DNA of 64,000 nt from Oceanobacillus profundus (GCF_003515705.1 NZ_QWEH01000006.1:124001-188000), one strand, 5' to 3'. Shown: positions 1 to 8,321, numbered from the stretch's first letter. Numbers and translations: made by a program. The notes: generated by a model from the letters alone, not told the origin.

Positions 1-275
1 TAGAAATGCTGCGGATGGGTCGTTATCCGTGGAGCGTTAAGCGCCGTATATTAGGTGATTCTGGTCACGTTTCAAACGAAGATTGCGGATTAGCACTTGC
101 AGATATAATTAGTAACCGTACGAAACGAATCTATCTTGCCCATTTGAGTTTGGATAATAATATGAAGGACCTAGCTCGAATGTCTGTACAAGGTGTTCTC
201 CAAGAAAGAGGTATTCATATCGATCTGCACGATACGGATCCAAAGGAACCAACTCCTTTGTATGAGGTTGTATAG
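1..275 (+). CDS. walJ: WalJ/YycJ metallo-beta-lactamase fold hydrolase, C-terminal part
   Basis: This is the 3' end of a gene that begins before the window; about 90 residues are present. The visible part carries GHVSNEDCG and [11 protein letters not shown], which match the C-terminal metal-site region of the YycJ/WalJ family of metallo-beta-lactamase-fold nucleases. In B. subtilis this gene is the last of the walRKHIJ operon, which controls cell-wall metabolism, and htrC follows it as here. The reading frame is open from the first base. The family call is firm, but only a third of the protein can be judged. Confidence 0.9.
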   Translation, partial: EMLRMGRYPWSVKRRILGDSGHVSNEDCGLALADIISNRTKRIYLAHLSLDNNMKDLARMSVQGVLQERGIHIDLHDTDPKEPTPLYEVV

Positions 276-526
276 TCATTATTTTATTGGTTTCCCTAGA
301 TATAATTGTTTAATAATTTCCGGTTTAAGGTAATACTATAGTATGTGTTCAAAAGAAGGAAAAAGGAACCGAGAATTTCGATTGTTTTTCGGGCTTACGC
401 GCATAATGTACCTTTTATGGCAGCAAGATGTGAAGACAGTTAGTCGAATGTCCTCAGTTCTTGATTTTTAGCAGGTTTTTTGAACAATCTCTTTACCATA
501 TATCATATCAATAAGGGGACTACGAG
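276..526. other. walJ-htrC intergenic region
   Basis: These 251 bases contain no gene. I see no strong intrinsic terminator and no clear promoter. A good ribosome site (aaggggac) lies just before htrC at about 512-519. Confidence 0.5.
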
Positions 527-1729
527 ATGGGATATTATGATCAGAATTACCGGACATATCGGAAACGAAAGGGAAGATGGCTTGCCCCGCTTATAATAGG
601 AATTGTGATTGGTGTCCTATTTATTGGACTTGTTATGCCTGAATTTATGAATTCAACGAATGGTGGAGACGACGCTCGTGACCAAGTGACGATTGAGACA
701 AATGAACAAAATGGTAATCAACCCCTTAATACATCTGTAACCGTTGATGTGACGACTCAGATAACAGAGGTTGTTGAGGAAGTGACACCAACAGTTGTTG
801 GGATTACGAATATTCAACAGCGTTCTGATTTCTTTGAGCAGCAAGAAGGGATAGAAGCTGGTACAGGATCTGGCGTTATTTATAAGAATAATGATGGAAC
901 TGCTTTTGTCGTAACAAATCATCATGTAATTGAAGGTGCAGACACCGTGGAAGTAGTTCTCTACGATGATACTCACATTGAGGCAGAAATTGTTGGGAGT
1001 GACCTCTTTTCAGATTTAGCAGTGCTGCGCATGGATGGGGCGGCTGTAGATAAAGTGATTGAAATTGGCACATCAGAAAGTATCAAAGTTGGTGAGCCAG
1101 CAATTGCAATTGGTAATCCATTGGGTCTTTATCTTTCAAGCACAGTTACCCAAGGAGTAATCAGTGGAACAGAGCGCACAATCCCCCAAGATTTTAATCA
1201 AGATGGTCGTGCAGATTGGCAAGCGGAGGTTATTCAGACGGATGCCGCGATTAACCCTGGAAATAGTGGTGGTGCATTGATTAATATTTATGGTCAGCTT
1301 ATTGGAATCAATTCGATGAAGATTAACCAGGCTGCTGTAGAAGGAATTGGTTTTGCAATTCCTATTGACCATGCTTTACCAATTATTGAAGAATTGGAGA
1401 CCACAGGAGAAGTAACACGGCCATATCTAGGTGTTGAAATTTATTCGCTTGATGAAGTACCACAAACCGAGTGGAGAGATACGTTAAATTTACCTTCTGA
1501 AGTAGATGGTGGTGTTTACGTTTGGAATGTAGAGCCATTGTCTCCAGCGGATCAGGCAGGATTAGAACGTTTGGATGTCATCACGGAGCTGGACGGGAAT
1601 CCAATTATGAATATGATTGATTTACGTAAAGTACTGTATCAAGAAAAGGAAATTGGCGATACGATTCAAGTGACATATTATCGGAATGGCGAGCGGGTCG
1701 AAACAGACATAGAGCTTGGAAGCCAGTAA
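527..1729 (+). CDS. htrC: HtrA-type serine protease with PDZ domain
   Basis: This 400-residue membrane-anchored protease degrades or refolds misfolded proteins outside the membrane. One transmembrane segment lies at about residues 20-38, after a basic stretch. The trypsin-like domain shows the catalytic triad: H133 in TNHHVI, D163 in SDLAVL and S247 in NPGNSGGAL. A PDZ domain occupies roughly residues 300-395 (YLGVEIYSL through the LSPADQAGL loop). Position directly after walJ makes it the orthologue of B. subtilis htrC/yyxA. A start at 527 is supported by AAGGGGAC about 8 bases upstream. No residue of the active site is missing. Confidence 0.95.
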   Translation: MGYYDQNYRTYRKRKGRWLAPLIIGIVIGVLFIGLVMPEFMNSTNGGDDARDQVTIETNEQNGNQPLNTSVTVDVTTQITEVVEEVTPTVVGITNIQQRSDFFEQQEGIEAGTGSGVIYKNNDGTAFVVTNHHVIEGADTVEVVLYDDTHIEAEIVGSDLFSDLAVLRMDGAAVDKVIEIGTSESIKVGEPAIAIGNPLGLYLSSTVTQGVISGTERTIPQDFNQDGRADWQAEVIQTDAAINPGNSGGALINIYGQLIGINSMKINQAAVEGIGFAIPIDHALPIIEELETTGEVTRPYLGVEIYSLDEVPQTEWRDTLNLPSEVDGGVYVWNVEPLSPADQAGLERLDVITELDGNPIMNMIDLRKVLYQEKEIGDTIQVTYYRNGERVETDIELGSQ

Positions 1730-1736
1730 AAGATAT

Positions 1737-1773
1737 AAAGCTATCTTCTAAAAATGTAGCAGAAGGTAGCTTT
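1737..1773 (+). terminator. stem-loop after htrC
   Basis: AAAGCTATCTTCT and AGAAGGTAGCTTT can pair with one G-U pair around an 11-base loop. There is no T-tract, so it may be a weak terminator or an mRNA-end stabiliser. Confidence 0.5.
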
Positions 1774-1800
1774 CGCTGTGGTAAAAGAAAATTTGAAGAC

Positions 1801-2103
1801 TGTGTATAAACTTAGAGACATGCTTATCGATGATTAAATGCTATATTCTCTCTATACTATTATGGGAAACACTTTTGCTTCGTTATCTATTATGTGTATA
1901 ATCTATAATTTTTGAAAAAGTAATCCACAAAAAACGAAAGTTATGCACAAATGGTGGATAATTATTAATGATGAATCAATATATGGTGTAAAAAATGAGC
2001 GTTTATAACAAAATAGCTACGAACACTTGTGCATATGTGTATAAAACTGTGGATAACTCAAAGTTATACAGACAGGATTGTCGTTATACACGAGTTATCC
2101 ACA
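1801..2103. promoter_or_regulatory. DnaA-box cluster
   Basis: Six exact matches to the DnaA box TTATNCACA lie here: 1801-1809, 1893-1901, 2036-2044 and 2048-2056 on the minus strand, and 1941-1949 and 2095-2103 on the plus strand. One-mismatch copies lie at 1921-1929, 1953-1961 and 2084-2092. The segment has no gene and sits near the expected replication origin. In B. subtilis, DnaA-box clusters near oriC titrate DnaA and restrain initiation, and I recall one near the htrC/rlmH locus. This is likely such a titration site rather than an origin, since no AT-rich unwinding element or dnaA gene is in view. Confidence 0.8.
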
Positions 2104-2137
2104 AATAAATCTTTCTTTTTGTTGATTGCCTGGAAAT

Positions 2138-2497
2138 TCAGATGGCTTTTTGTCCACGAGCATGTTGCCAGATGAGTAGCAGCAAAATAATTAAGACGAT
2201 ATCTAATCTAGCTTGAAAGCTAAAGTTAAGGAAGCCAGATGTTCCGATTAAAGGAATCTTTGTAAAATAAAGTGCTCCAAGCATAATGAATATTAGAGGA
2301 GCTACTGCAATATTCATATACATCCTACCAACAATTAACATTCCACAACCTAGCTCGACAAGAGCAACCAGCAATAACATAACCTCTGGAAAAGGCAATC
2401 CAACACCCGCAAAAATTTCTCTGAAATCTGGATTGATTAATTTCATCATGCCAGAAATAATAAAAACATAACCTGTCGCATAACAAATCCATTTCAT
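2138..2497 (-). CDS. DoxX-family membrane protein
   Basis: This is a 119-residue integral membrane protein with four hydrophobic segments and the DoxX layout: an N-terminal helix, then KLINPDFREIFAGVGLPFPEV, then three more helices. DoxX-like proteins are small membrane proteins, often linked to quinone or redox chemistry, without a settled biochemical role. I chose the start at 2497 because AAAGGG lies 9 bases upstream. A longer frame reaching 2575 lacks a better ribosome site. The gene stands alone. Repeats of AAACTTTCCTT at 2563 and an inverted AGGAAAGTT/AACTTTCCT at 2607-2626 lie upstream and could be regulatory. Confidence 0.8.
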   Translation of the reverse strand: MKWICYATGYVFIISGMMKLINPDFREIFAGVGLPFPEVMLLLVALVELGCGMLIVGRMYMNIAVAPLIFIMLGALYFTKIPLIGTSGFLNFSFQARLDIVLIILLLLIWQHARGQKAI

Positions 2498-2606
2498 CGT
2501 ATGCATCCCTTTCATTTTAATAAAAGTATCTATTGCTACATAACTATGCAGCTGCATGGACAAACTTTCCTTCATCAGATAAAAAACATGGGGGATTATG
2601 GCAGAT

Positions 2607-2626
2607 AGGAAAGTTTTAACTTTCCT
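2607..2626. promoter_or_regulatory. inverted repeat upstream of doxX-like gene
   Basis: AGGAAAGTT and AACTTTCCT form 9-base arms around TT. The same AACTTTCCTT word recurs at about 2564. It could be an operator for the doxX-like gene; no regulator can be named. Confidence 0.35.
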
Positions 2627-2654
2627 TTGCTTATGAGCGCAACGAAGGCAATTC

Positions 2655-2760
2655 GCTCAGATTGGTAAATGTCAAATGTCAAGTTTTCATAAGGGTAGTG
2701 CTATATTGCATAGAGATGGTGCTATATCAGATAAAGATAGTTTGCAGGTGGTGTTATTTC
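2655..2760. repeat. degenerate ~21-base tandem repeats upstream of ABC exporter
   Basis: GTGCTATAT occurs at 2698 and again exactly 21 bases later at 2719, with weaker matching units before and after. The spacing equals that of the clearer 21-base arrays at 17418 and 20285. Confidence 0.4.
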
Positions 2761-2866
2761 ATTGAATATGGTTCAGTCTGGGCTATTTCTAACTGGATCT
2801 AGGAATTGCAATTGCGAATGATTCTCATTATAATCAATGGTAGATTAAAAAAAGGAAGTGCAGTGA

Positions 2867-4582
2867 ATGATTCGTCGATTTTTCTCGTATTACAAGCCGC
2901 ATAAGCGGTTATTTATTGTTGACTTTACATCAGCAGTTATCGTTGCCATTCTCGAGCTTGCGTTTCCGGTGGCGGTACAATGGTTTATTGATAAATTACT
3001 TCCAGGCAATGACTGGAATCTAATTGTCACGGTAAGTGTACTCTTATTATTCGTATATTTATTAAGTACCTATCTGCAATATATCGTGACCTATTTAGGT
3101 CATAAGCTCGGGATATATATCGAGACAGATATGAGGCGTGACCTGTTTCATCATGTACAGAAACAGTCATTCAAATTCTTCGATAACACAAAAACAGGAC
3201 ATATTATGAGTAGAATCTCCAATGATTTATTTGATATTGGAGAGCTTGCACACCATGGACCAGAGGACTTTTTCATCGCAATTATGACCTTTATCGGTGC
3301 TTTTATCATTATGTTCTCAACCAATGTGCAGTTATCCCTGATCATTTTAATTGCTGTGCCAATCCTTGTGTTTCTTATTTCGTTCAGTAATATTCGCATG
3401 AGCAGAGCATGGAAGAAGATGTATGAGGACATTGCAGGTGTCAATGCACAAGTTGAAGATGCTGTATCTGGAGTTCGTGTTGTTCAAGCTTTTACAAATG
3501 AAAAACATGAAATCAAGCGTTTTGCAGTAAATAACAATAGCTTTTTAAAGGCAAAAATCGCAGCCTATAAAGTAATGGGATTCGTACATTCGAACATTTA
3601 CATGATGATGCGTTTAATTACATTGCTCGTCTTAGTTGTCGGCGCGTGGATGACGTTTAATGGACAACTAAGTGCCGGAGAACTAGTATTCTTTGTATTA
3701 ATGATGAACGTATTATTTAGTCCAATTCAAAAAATCAGTGCGTTGTTAGAGCTGTATCCAAAAGGAATGGCTGGATTCAAACGCTTCGCACAAATGTTAG
3801 ATGTTGAACCAGATGTTCAAGATCGCCCGAATGCTGTACATGTGAATGAGCTAAAAGGAAACATTGCATTTCAAGATGTATCATTTAGCTATGAGAAAGC
3901 TCATGCTCCTGTCTTAAACAATATGAGCTTTAACATTCAGGCTGGGGAGACGATAGCATTTGTTGGACCTTCAGGTGCCGGTAAAACGACGATATCATCT
4001 CTAATTCCACGTTTCTATGACGTAAATGCTGGGAGTATAATGATTGATGGGATGGACATTCGAGATATGACAAAGGAATCCCTTCGTCAACAGATCGGCG
4101 TTGTGCAACAGGATGTATTCCTCTTTACCGGGACACTTCGGGAAAATATAGCATATGGGAAGCTTGATGCAACTGATGAAGAAATTGAAACCGCAGCAAG
4201 GAATGCCCACATGGAAGAATTTATTAAGGAACTACCAGATGGTTATGAAACCCAAGTCGGAGAGCGTGGCTTGAAGCTATCCGGGGGACAGAAGCAACGG
4301 ATAGCAATTGCCAGGATGTTCTTAAAAAATCCAGCAATTTTAATTCTCGATGAAGCGACTTCAGCCTTAGATACAGAGACGGAAATGATTATCCAGAGAG
4401 CATTGAATGACCTAGCGAAAAACCGGACAACCCTTGTGATTGCGCACAGACTCGCAACAATTAAAAATGCAGACCGTATCATGGTTGTAACGAAAAAAGG
4501 TATTGAAGAAGAAGGAAGTCATGAAGAGTTATTGAAACAAAATGGTTTATTTGCACAGTTGCATAATGTACAGATGAACTAG
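2867..4582 (+). CDS. ABC exporter, fused membrane and ATPase domains
   Basis: This 571-residue protein is a half-size ABC exporter of the MsbA/Sav1866/YwjA type and should act as a homodimer to expel lipids or drugs. The six-helix membrane domain covers about residues 15-310. The nucleotide-binding domain has Walker A GPSGAGKT at 367-374, signature LSGGQ at 471-475, Walker B ILDEA with D495/E496 and the H-loop IAHRL. All catalytic residues are present. It has its own ribosome site (AAAAAAGGAAGTG) and a strong terminator follows, so it is probably a single-gene unit. The substrate cannot be read from the sequence. Confidence 0.93.
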   Translation: MIRRFFSYYKPHKRLFIVDFTSAVIVAILELAFPVAVQWFIDKLLPGNDWNLIVTVSVLLLFVYLLSTYLQYIVTYLGHKLGIYIETDMRRDLFHHVQKQSFKFFDNTKTGHIMSRISNDLFDIGELAHHGPEDFFIAIMTFIGAFIIMFSTNVQLSLIILIAVPILVFLISFSNIRMSRAWKKMYEDIAGVNAQVEDAVSGVRVVQAFTNEKHEIKRFAVNNNSFLKAKIAAYKVMGFVHSNIYMMMRLITLLVLVVGAWMTFNGQLSAGELVFFVLMMNVLFSPIQKISALLELYPKGMAGFKRFAQMLDVEPDVQDRPNAVHVNELKGNIAFQDVSFSYEKAHAPVLNNMSFNIQAGETIAFVGPSGAGKTTISSLIPRFYDVNAGSIMIDGMDIRDMTKESLRQQIGVVQQDVFLFTGTLRENIAYGKLDATDEEIETAARNAHMEEFIKELPDGYETQVGERGLKLSGGQKQRIAIARMFLKNPAILILDEATSALDTETEMIIQRALNDLAKNRTTLVIAHRLATIKNADRIMVVTKKGIEEEGSHEELLKQNGLFAQLHNVQMN

Positions 4583-4618
4583 AACGATGAAGTGTTTTGA
4601 ATAGGAAAAGGAACTTAA

Positions 4619-4655
4619 AAAAGCAGAGTGAATCGCAATCACTCTGCTTTTTTTT
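4619..4655 (+). terminator. rho-independent terminator of ABC exporter
   Basis: AAAGCAGAGTGA (4620-4631) pairs perfectly with TCACTCTGCTTT (4639-4650) around a 7-base loop, followed by a run of T. Confidence 0.9.
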
Positions 4656-4796
4656 GAAAAAGAGCATTAACGAAGTCCTTCAAGGGGTTTTAATAAATAG
4701 TTAGTTTAGTGTAAACTGAATTTAGAGAAAACAGTATATGGAATTTTGTGAGAAAACTACTTATCATGCAGAAGAAAGAAAACAAGGTGGAGTCTT

Positions 4797-5333
4797 ATGG
4801 AAAGAAGGTATAACTTCTGGTCTTTTTATTTAATACTTGTTTGCTTAGGATTAGCAGCCTATTCATTGTATTCTAATTTTACTCATGCTTGGCTAATTGC
4901 ACCACCAAATTATATGTTACTTATAATGAGTCTATTAGCCTTTTACTTAGGAGTTTTTGGTTTTAAAGATAAACGAAACTGGCGAACGAAAACTAGAAGC
5001 TGGATAACGATTATTTTGTCATCCTTACTATCTATCGGACTTTTTTTAGGAGTATCACTTACCCTGTTATTATCGTTATTAGGAGCAAGTGAACATGTAA
5101 AGACAGTCAATTCCCCCGATGATAATTATACAATTGATTTTTATCGTTACGACGCAGGGGCAGCAGGTTCATTTGGAGTAAGGGGAGAATTAAATGGGCC
5201 GCTATGGTTTAAAAAACGTATTTATTATCAAGACTCAATAGATCAAGTTGAAGTGGATTGGAAGAATAACAGTACGGTATCGATTAACAAGCATATCTTA
5301 AATTTAAAAGAAGGAGATTCATACGGATATTAG
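4797..5333 (+). CDS. DUF5412-like membrane protein
   Basis: The product is 178 residues with three hydrophobic helices (about residues 8-27, 38-52 and 66-92) and a C-terminal extracytoplasmic domain of about 80 residues. That domain contains NSPDDNYTIDFYRYDAG and FGVRGELNG, which match the pattern of DUF5412 proteins of Bacillus. No function is known for the family. AAGGTGGAG lies just upstream of the ATG. A decayed gene fragment and a palindromic element follow, which suggests that this is an unstable spot. Confidence 0.7.
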   Translation: MERRYNFWSFYLILVCLGLAAYSLYSNFTHAWLIAPPNYMLLIMSLLAFYLGVFGFKDKRNWRTKTRSWITIILSSLLSIGLFLGVSLTLLLSLLGASEHVKTVNSPDDNYTIDFYRYDAGAAGSFGVRGELNGPLWFKKRIYYQDSIDQVEVDWKNNSTVSINKHILNLKEGDSYGY

Positions 5334-5424
5334 GTTCCCCTAATGGGAAAAGGTGGAAATTAATCTTAAATGAATGTCTTATGTTATGGTTAAATAGTGA
5401 AATAAAAAGGAAAGAAGAGTAATA

Positions 5425-5627
5425 TTTCATGAAAAAGAAGGTACATCAAATAATGTAGGTTCAGCAGAAAATATTTCAAGTATTGACACAGAAAATAATG
5501 ATGCAAATGAACATCAAACAATGTAGACGAAGAAGATAACAATACTTCGGGTCTGAGGGAAGAGTATCTCAAAAAATTAAATAATGCTAAAAAAGAAACG
5601 AATGAAATAAAAACAGAACATAATTAG
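5425..5627 (+). pseudogene. frameshifted fragment of a lipoprotein-like gene (LprI/DUF1311 type?)
   Basis: Two overlapping open stretches in different frames read as one degraded protein. The first (about 5425-5523) is rich in Asn, Ser and Glu. The second (5523-5627) reads EEDNNTSGLREEYLKKLNNA and ends in a stop at 5625. A linker rich in acidic and polar residues followed by EEYLKKLNNA resembles Bacillus lipoproteins carrying the LprI/DUF1311 domain, whose remainder is missing. There is no signal peptide or good start. The gene is therefore truncated at both ends and frameshifted near 5524. The family assignment is tentative. Confidence 0.5.
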
Positions 5628-5643
5628 TGCAAATAACTCGCTC

Positions 5644-5735
5644 CGGAAATATAATTCGCGCATCCAGAGGCATAGGTGAGACACCGTAGTGCGATAGCAC
5701 AAGGGGGCTCACCTATGCCTCTGCGTATATTTCCG
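5644..5735. repeat. large nested palindromic element (REP/MITE-like)
   Basis: Three nested inverted repeats share one centre. The outer arms are CGGAAATATA (5644-5653) and TATATTTCCG (5726-5735). The middle arms are CAGAGGCATAGGTGAG (5665-5680) and CTCACCTATGCCTCTG (5708-5723), a perfect 16-base match. The inner arms are GTGC/GCAC around GATA (5689-5700). No gene or T-tract is associated. Size and symmetry fit a dispersed palindromic repeat or a non-autonomous transposable element. Confidence 0.75.
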
Positions 5736-5794
5736 ATGCTAAGCTTATGCATCGTTCTTCTTTAACATTCAAACACGTTTGTTATGTCCCAGCT

Positions 5795-6172
5795 TCATTC
5801 CGTTTTTCCATCGACTGTAAGCGTTTCACCTGCTTCATGGCTAGATTCATCGTGCCCTGGTCCAAATAAATTCAAGATTATTACTCCGGCAAGTATCAGT
5901 GTTATTCCTGCAATACTAGCCATGTTAATTTTTTCTTTCCAAATTAAAACTGAAATAATTGCAGTAGCAACAAGTCCAAGACCTGACCAGATTGCATACG
6001 CAGCATTTAAAGGAATGGTTTTCAGTGATAATGATAAGAAGAAAAAGCAACTAACGAAAGCTACAATTAAACCTAGTGTAGGGTAAAGCTTTGAAAACCC
6101 CTCAGATGCTTTTAATAAAGAAGAGCCAATAAGTTCCCCAATGATTGCGAGTGCAAGATATAGATAAGCCAT
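5795..6172 (-). CDS. small multidrug resistance (SMR/EmrE) transporter
   Basis: The product is 125 residues with four transmembrane helices and the SMR hallmarks: E13 in the first helix (the proton/drug-binding glutamate of EmrE), AYAIWSGLG in helix three and a final helix ending in GVIILNLFG. SMR proteins form dimers that exchange protons for quaternary amines and dyes. It carries an extra hydrophilic tail of about 20 residues beyond the usual ~106. It starts 2 bases after the TetR gene stop, so the two form one operon that the regulator probably controls. Confidence 0.9.
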   Translation of the reverse strand: MAYLYLALAIIGELIGSSLLKASEGFSKLYPTLGLIVAFVSCFFFLSLSLKTIPLNAAYAIWSGLGLVATAIISVLIWKEKINMASIAGITLILAGVIILNLFGPGHDESSHEAGETLTVDGKTE

Positions 6173-6174
6173 TG

Positions 6175-6726
6175 TTAATCTTCCTCCTCAATCATGTTGA
6201 TTAACTCATTAAAAACGTTTGTTTGCAGTTCTTTATTTAATGGCTGCATACCAAATATTTCGGAAAACCACAAACCATCTATAGATAATCTGGCAATTGT
6301 TGTTTTGATTGGATCAATCCCATCATTTTCTAACTTTGTAAGCAAACGATCATATTGTTGACGGTATTCATCTAGTAACTCTGGATTAATAAACATTGCG
6401 GCCATTATTGCAGAACTCAGTAGCTTATCGTTCTCTAAATTAGAATAGGTAGATTGAACATAAGCCCTGCTCCATTTTCCTAGCTCTTTTGTATCGTCTT
6501 TAGCTAACGCTATAATGCTTTCAAAATAATTATTTTTCCAATCTTCCACCATTCCTTTAATTAACGCTTCCTTACTGGGATAATGGTATAGTAATCCGCC
6601 TTTACTCACGCCCGCTCTTTGGGCGACAGCCTCTAATGTGAGTTTAACAACTCCTTCTTCTTTTACAATTTCAGCTGCAGCAATCAGCAAGCTTTTTTTC
6701 GTATTCGTTGTTTTTGAAGTAGGCAT
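6175..6726 (-). CDS. TetR-family repressor of the SMR pump
   Basis: The protein has 183 residues. The N-terminal helix-turn-helix covers about residues 28-52 (LTLEAVAQRAGVSKGGLLYH), with the diagnostic GVSKGGLLYHYPSKEAL. The C-terminal ligand domain is all-helical. Ribosome site CGGAGG precedes the ATG. The SMR gene follows by 2 bases. A perfect palindrome (6758-6775) lies 30 bases upstream of the start and is the obvious operator, which implies autoregulation and drug-induced release. The inducer is unknown. Confidence 0.9.
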   Translation of the reverse strand: MPTSKTTNTKKSLLIAAAEIVKEEGVVKLTLEAVAQRAGVSKGGLLYHYPSKEALIKGMVEDWKNNYFESIIALAKDDTKELGKWSRAYVQSTYSNLENDKLLSSAIMAAMFINPELLDEYRQQYDRLLTKLENDGIDPIKTTIARLSIDGLWFSEIFGMQPLNKELQTNVFNELINMIEEED

Positions 6727-6757
6727 AGTAACCTCCGAAATTTTTATATTTGTAACT

Positions 6758-6775
6758 ATACCGTCTAGACGGTAT
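6758..6775. promoter_or_regulatory. TetR operator
   Basis: ATACCGTCTAGACGGTAT is an 18-base perfect palindrome upstream of the tetR-SMR operon and faces the divergent DUF2798 gene. Size and symmetry are typical of TetR-family operators. Confidence 0.8.
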
Positions 6776-7051
6776 TTTTGTCAATAGAATTGATTTCCCG
6801 TGTAGTATTATTATTTAATAAAATAATTTGATAAGACTGGGTCAGTTGAGCAGGTTCTTGCTAGCTAAATCTCCCTAAATACAGCAAGGAGATAGTTAAT
6901 AAATTTGATATAGAAGACAGGACATTTATCCCCAAAAAGTGCTATACTGATAAAATCAGTGTGTAGAGATATTGGTCTTTTTATGGACCAAAAATATATG
7001 TCTCATGATACGTCTACCATCTGAAAAACTTTTTAAATGGAGATGTTCAAT
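6776..7051. other. divergent intergenic region
   Basis: No gene is seen between the TetR operator and the DUF2798 gene. It presumably holds the promoter of the latter; ggag at 7039-7042 serves as its ribosome site. Confidence 0.4.
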
Positions 7052-7555
7052 ATGCACGGCGAAACACGATTACCACAAAACGGAAAAGAATTCGCATTAT
7101 TTTTAGCGATAATATCGATACTTTCAGTCAATATTATCGCACCTCTTATTATGGGATTTGAATTTGGTTTCAGTAAAAAGGTCTATTTTGATACCCTGCA
7201 AGTAATTCCATTTATATGGATTTGCGTCATTTTATTGGTAACACTTGTTGCAAACCCCATCGTTAATAAACTTGTACAAAAATTTATTGAACCAAATGAC
7301 GGTTTTAATGCAAGAATATTATTCACGATATTATTCAGCGTAACCATTCTGTCCATTTTACTTACAGTTATCGGATCTTGGATTGGCATGAGAGAAATTA
7401 GCTTGGAATCTATTCAAACTTTCTTTTATAATTGGCCACGTAACTTTTTCATCGCATTTTGGGTTGAAGTTTTAATCGCACAGCCGATAGCACGATTTAT
7501 AATGAAAAAAATACATGCATCCCAGGCACGGAAATCAGAAAGATTAAGTGCTTAG
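7052..7555 (+). CDS. DUF2798-family membrane protein
   Basis: The product has 167 residues and four predicted membrane helices arranged as two similar halves, each with a helix, a short loop and a second helix ending in a basic segment. MHGETRLPQNGKEFALFL followed by NIIAPLIMGFEFG is characteristic of DUF2798 proteins, whose function is not known. I place the start at 7052, where GGAG sits 9 bases upstream, rather than at the ATG at 7037, which has no ribosome site. A terminator closes the gene. Confidence 0.75.
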   Translation: MHGETRLPQNGKEFALFLAIISILSVNIIAPLIMGFEFGFSKKVYFDTLQVIPFIWICVILLVTLVANPIVNKLVQKFIEPNDGFNARILFTILFSVTILSILLTVIGSWIGMREISLESIQTFFYNWPRNFFIAFWVEVLIAQPIARFIMKKIHASQARKSERLSA

Positions 7556-7614
7556 TCGATAGATTTGTGTTAACCACAAAAACAGAAGAAAGTAATTAAA
7601 CTATACAAACTTGG

Positions 7615-7645
7615 AACCCATTTCGGCACTCGAAATGGGTTTTTG
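7615..7645 (+). terminator. rho-independent terminator
   Basis: AACCCATTTCG (7615-7625) pairs with CGAAATGGGTT around GCACT, followed by TTTTG. Confidence 0.85.
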
Positions 7646-7829
7646 TTATTTGTCTCACTTAGCATAAGAGCTTACTTAATATTCGGACCAAACATTATTT
7701 TTAATCTAACTATATGGAAGCGAAAAGACAAAACAAATATGAATCGAGCTACAAATCTTTAGGAGTTAACATTTGCTATAAGAATAAAATAGTGAACCTA
7801 AAAAGGTAGATAGTCGGCCCCATCTACAG

Positions 7830-7850
7830 TTATCCACAAACTCTGGATAA
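7830..7850. promoter_or_regulatory. pair of DnaA boxes
   Basis: An exact DnaA box TTATCCACA (7830-7838) and a one-mismatch inverted copy (TCTGGATAA, 7842-7850) face each other in a gene-free stretch. They could add to DnaA titration by the cluster at 1.8-2.1 kb. Confidence 0.5.
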
Positions 7851-7965
7851 CCTGTTAATATGTTAGAAAATTTACTCAAAATTAACAATTCGTAATCATT
7901 ATATCGCATTTATGTATTAATATAATCCTACCTCTATAATTACCGAAAAGCCCTTATGCAAAACA

Positions 7966-8094
7966 GCAAGAGGTGGTCTCTCCTTATCAAAATTTGTCGA
8001 TATTCCCCGGGAAATAATTCAGGAAATGAAAAATGGACTTCCAGCAAGACTCGTATTCCTCCCCTTGTGGGCAGTTGAAAAATTCCAAGCATAA
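7966..8094 (+). pseudogene. unrecognised coding remnant
   Basis: This open stretch encodes about 42 residues, including FVDIPREIIQEMKNGLPARL, and ends in a stop at 8092. It looks protein-like in composition but has no start codon or ribosome site, and I cannot name its family. It may be the tail of a lost gene. The surrounding 7646-8229 region is otherwise without genes. Confidence 0.3.
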
Positions 8095-8229
8095 TTAAGA
8101 ATATGGTCAATATAATTTAGAAGGTGATGTAGTTCCTCTGCACTATCGGACAAGATGCATCCATCACTTAATAGGAAACAGCTTCCATTATGGCTAGAAA
8201 TCTTTTTTTCATAGAAAGAATGAATGATG

Positions 8230-8263
8230 GAAAGGAGGCCTTTCTTTTATGAAAAAGAGATAG
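8230..8263 (+). promoter_or_regulatory. leader mini-ORF with sequestered ribosome site
   Basis: A near-perfect ribosome site (AAAGGAGG, 8231-8238) lies inside a GAAAGG-AGG-CCTTTC hairpin and is followed by ATG AAA AAG AGA TAG at 8249-8263. It sits about 60 bases before the sugar-binding protein gene. It could be a translated leader, or the hairpin plus TTTT could act as an attenuator. Confidence 0.4.
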
Positions 8264-8321
8264 CAGGTAGAGAGCTGTTTCGATGCTTTATTTATTGTAA
8301 AGATAAAAGGGGGAAATAAAG

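Noticed and set aside
1801-2103. DnaA-box cluster as the replication origin itself
   Set aside because: There is no dnaA or dnaN gene and no adjacent AT-rich unwinding element of the oriC type; walJ and htrC are origin-near but not at oriC in Bacillus.
5784-6086. 100-codon plus-strand frame
   Set aside because: It is antisense to the SMR gene, whose identity is firm.
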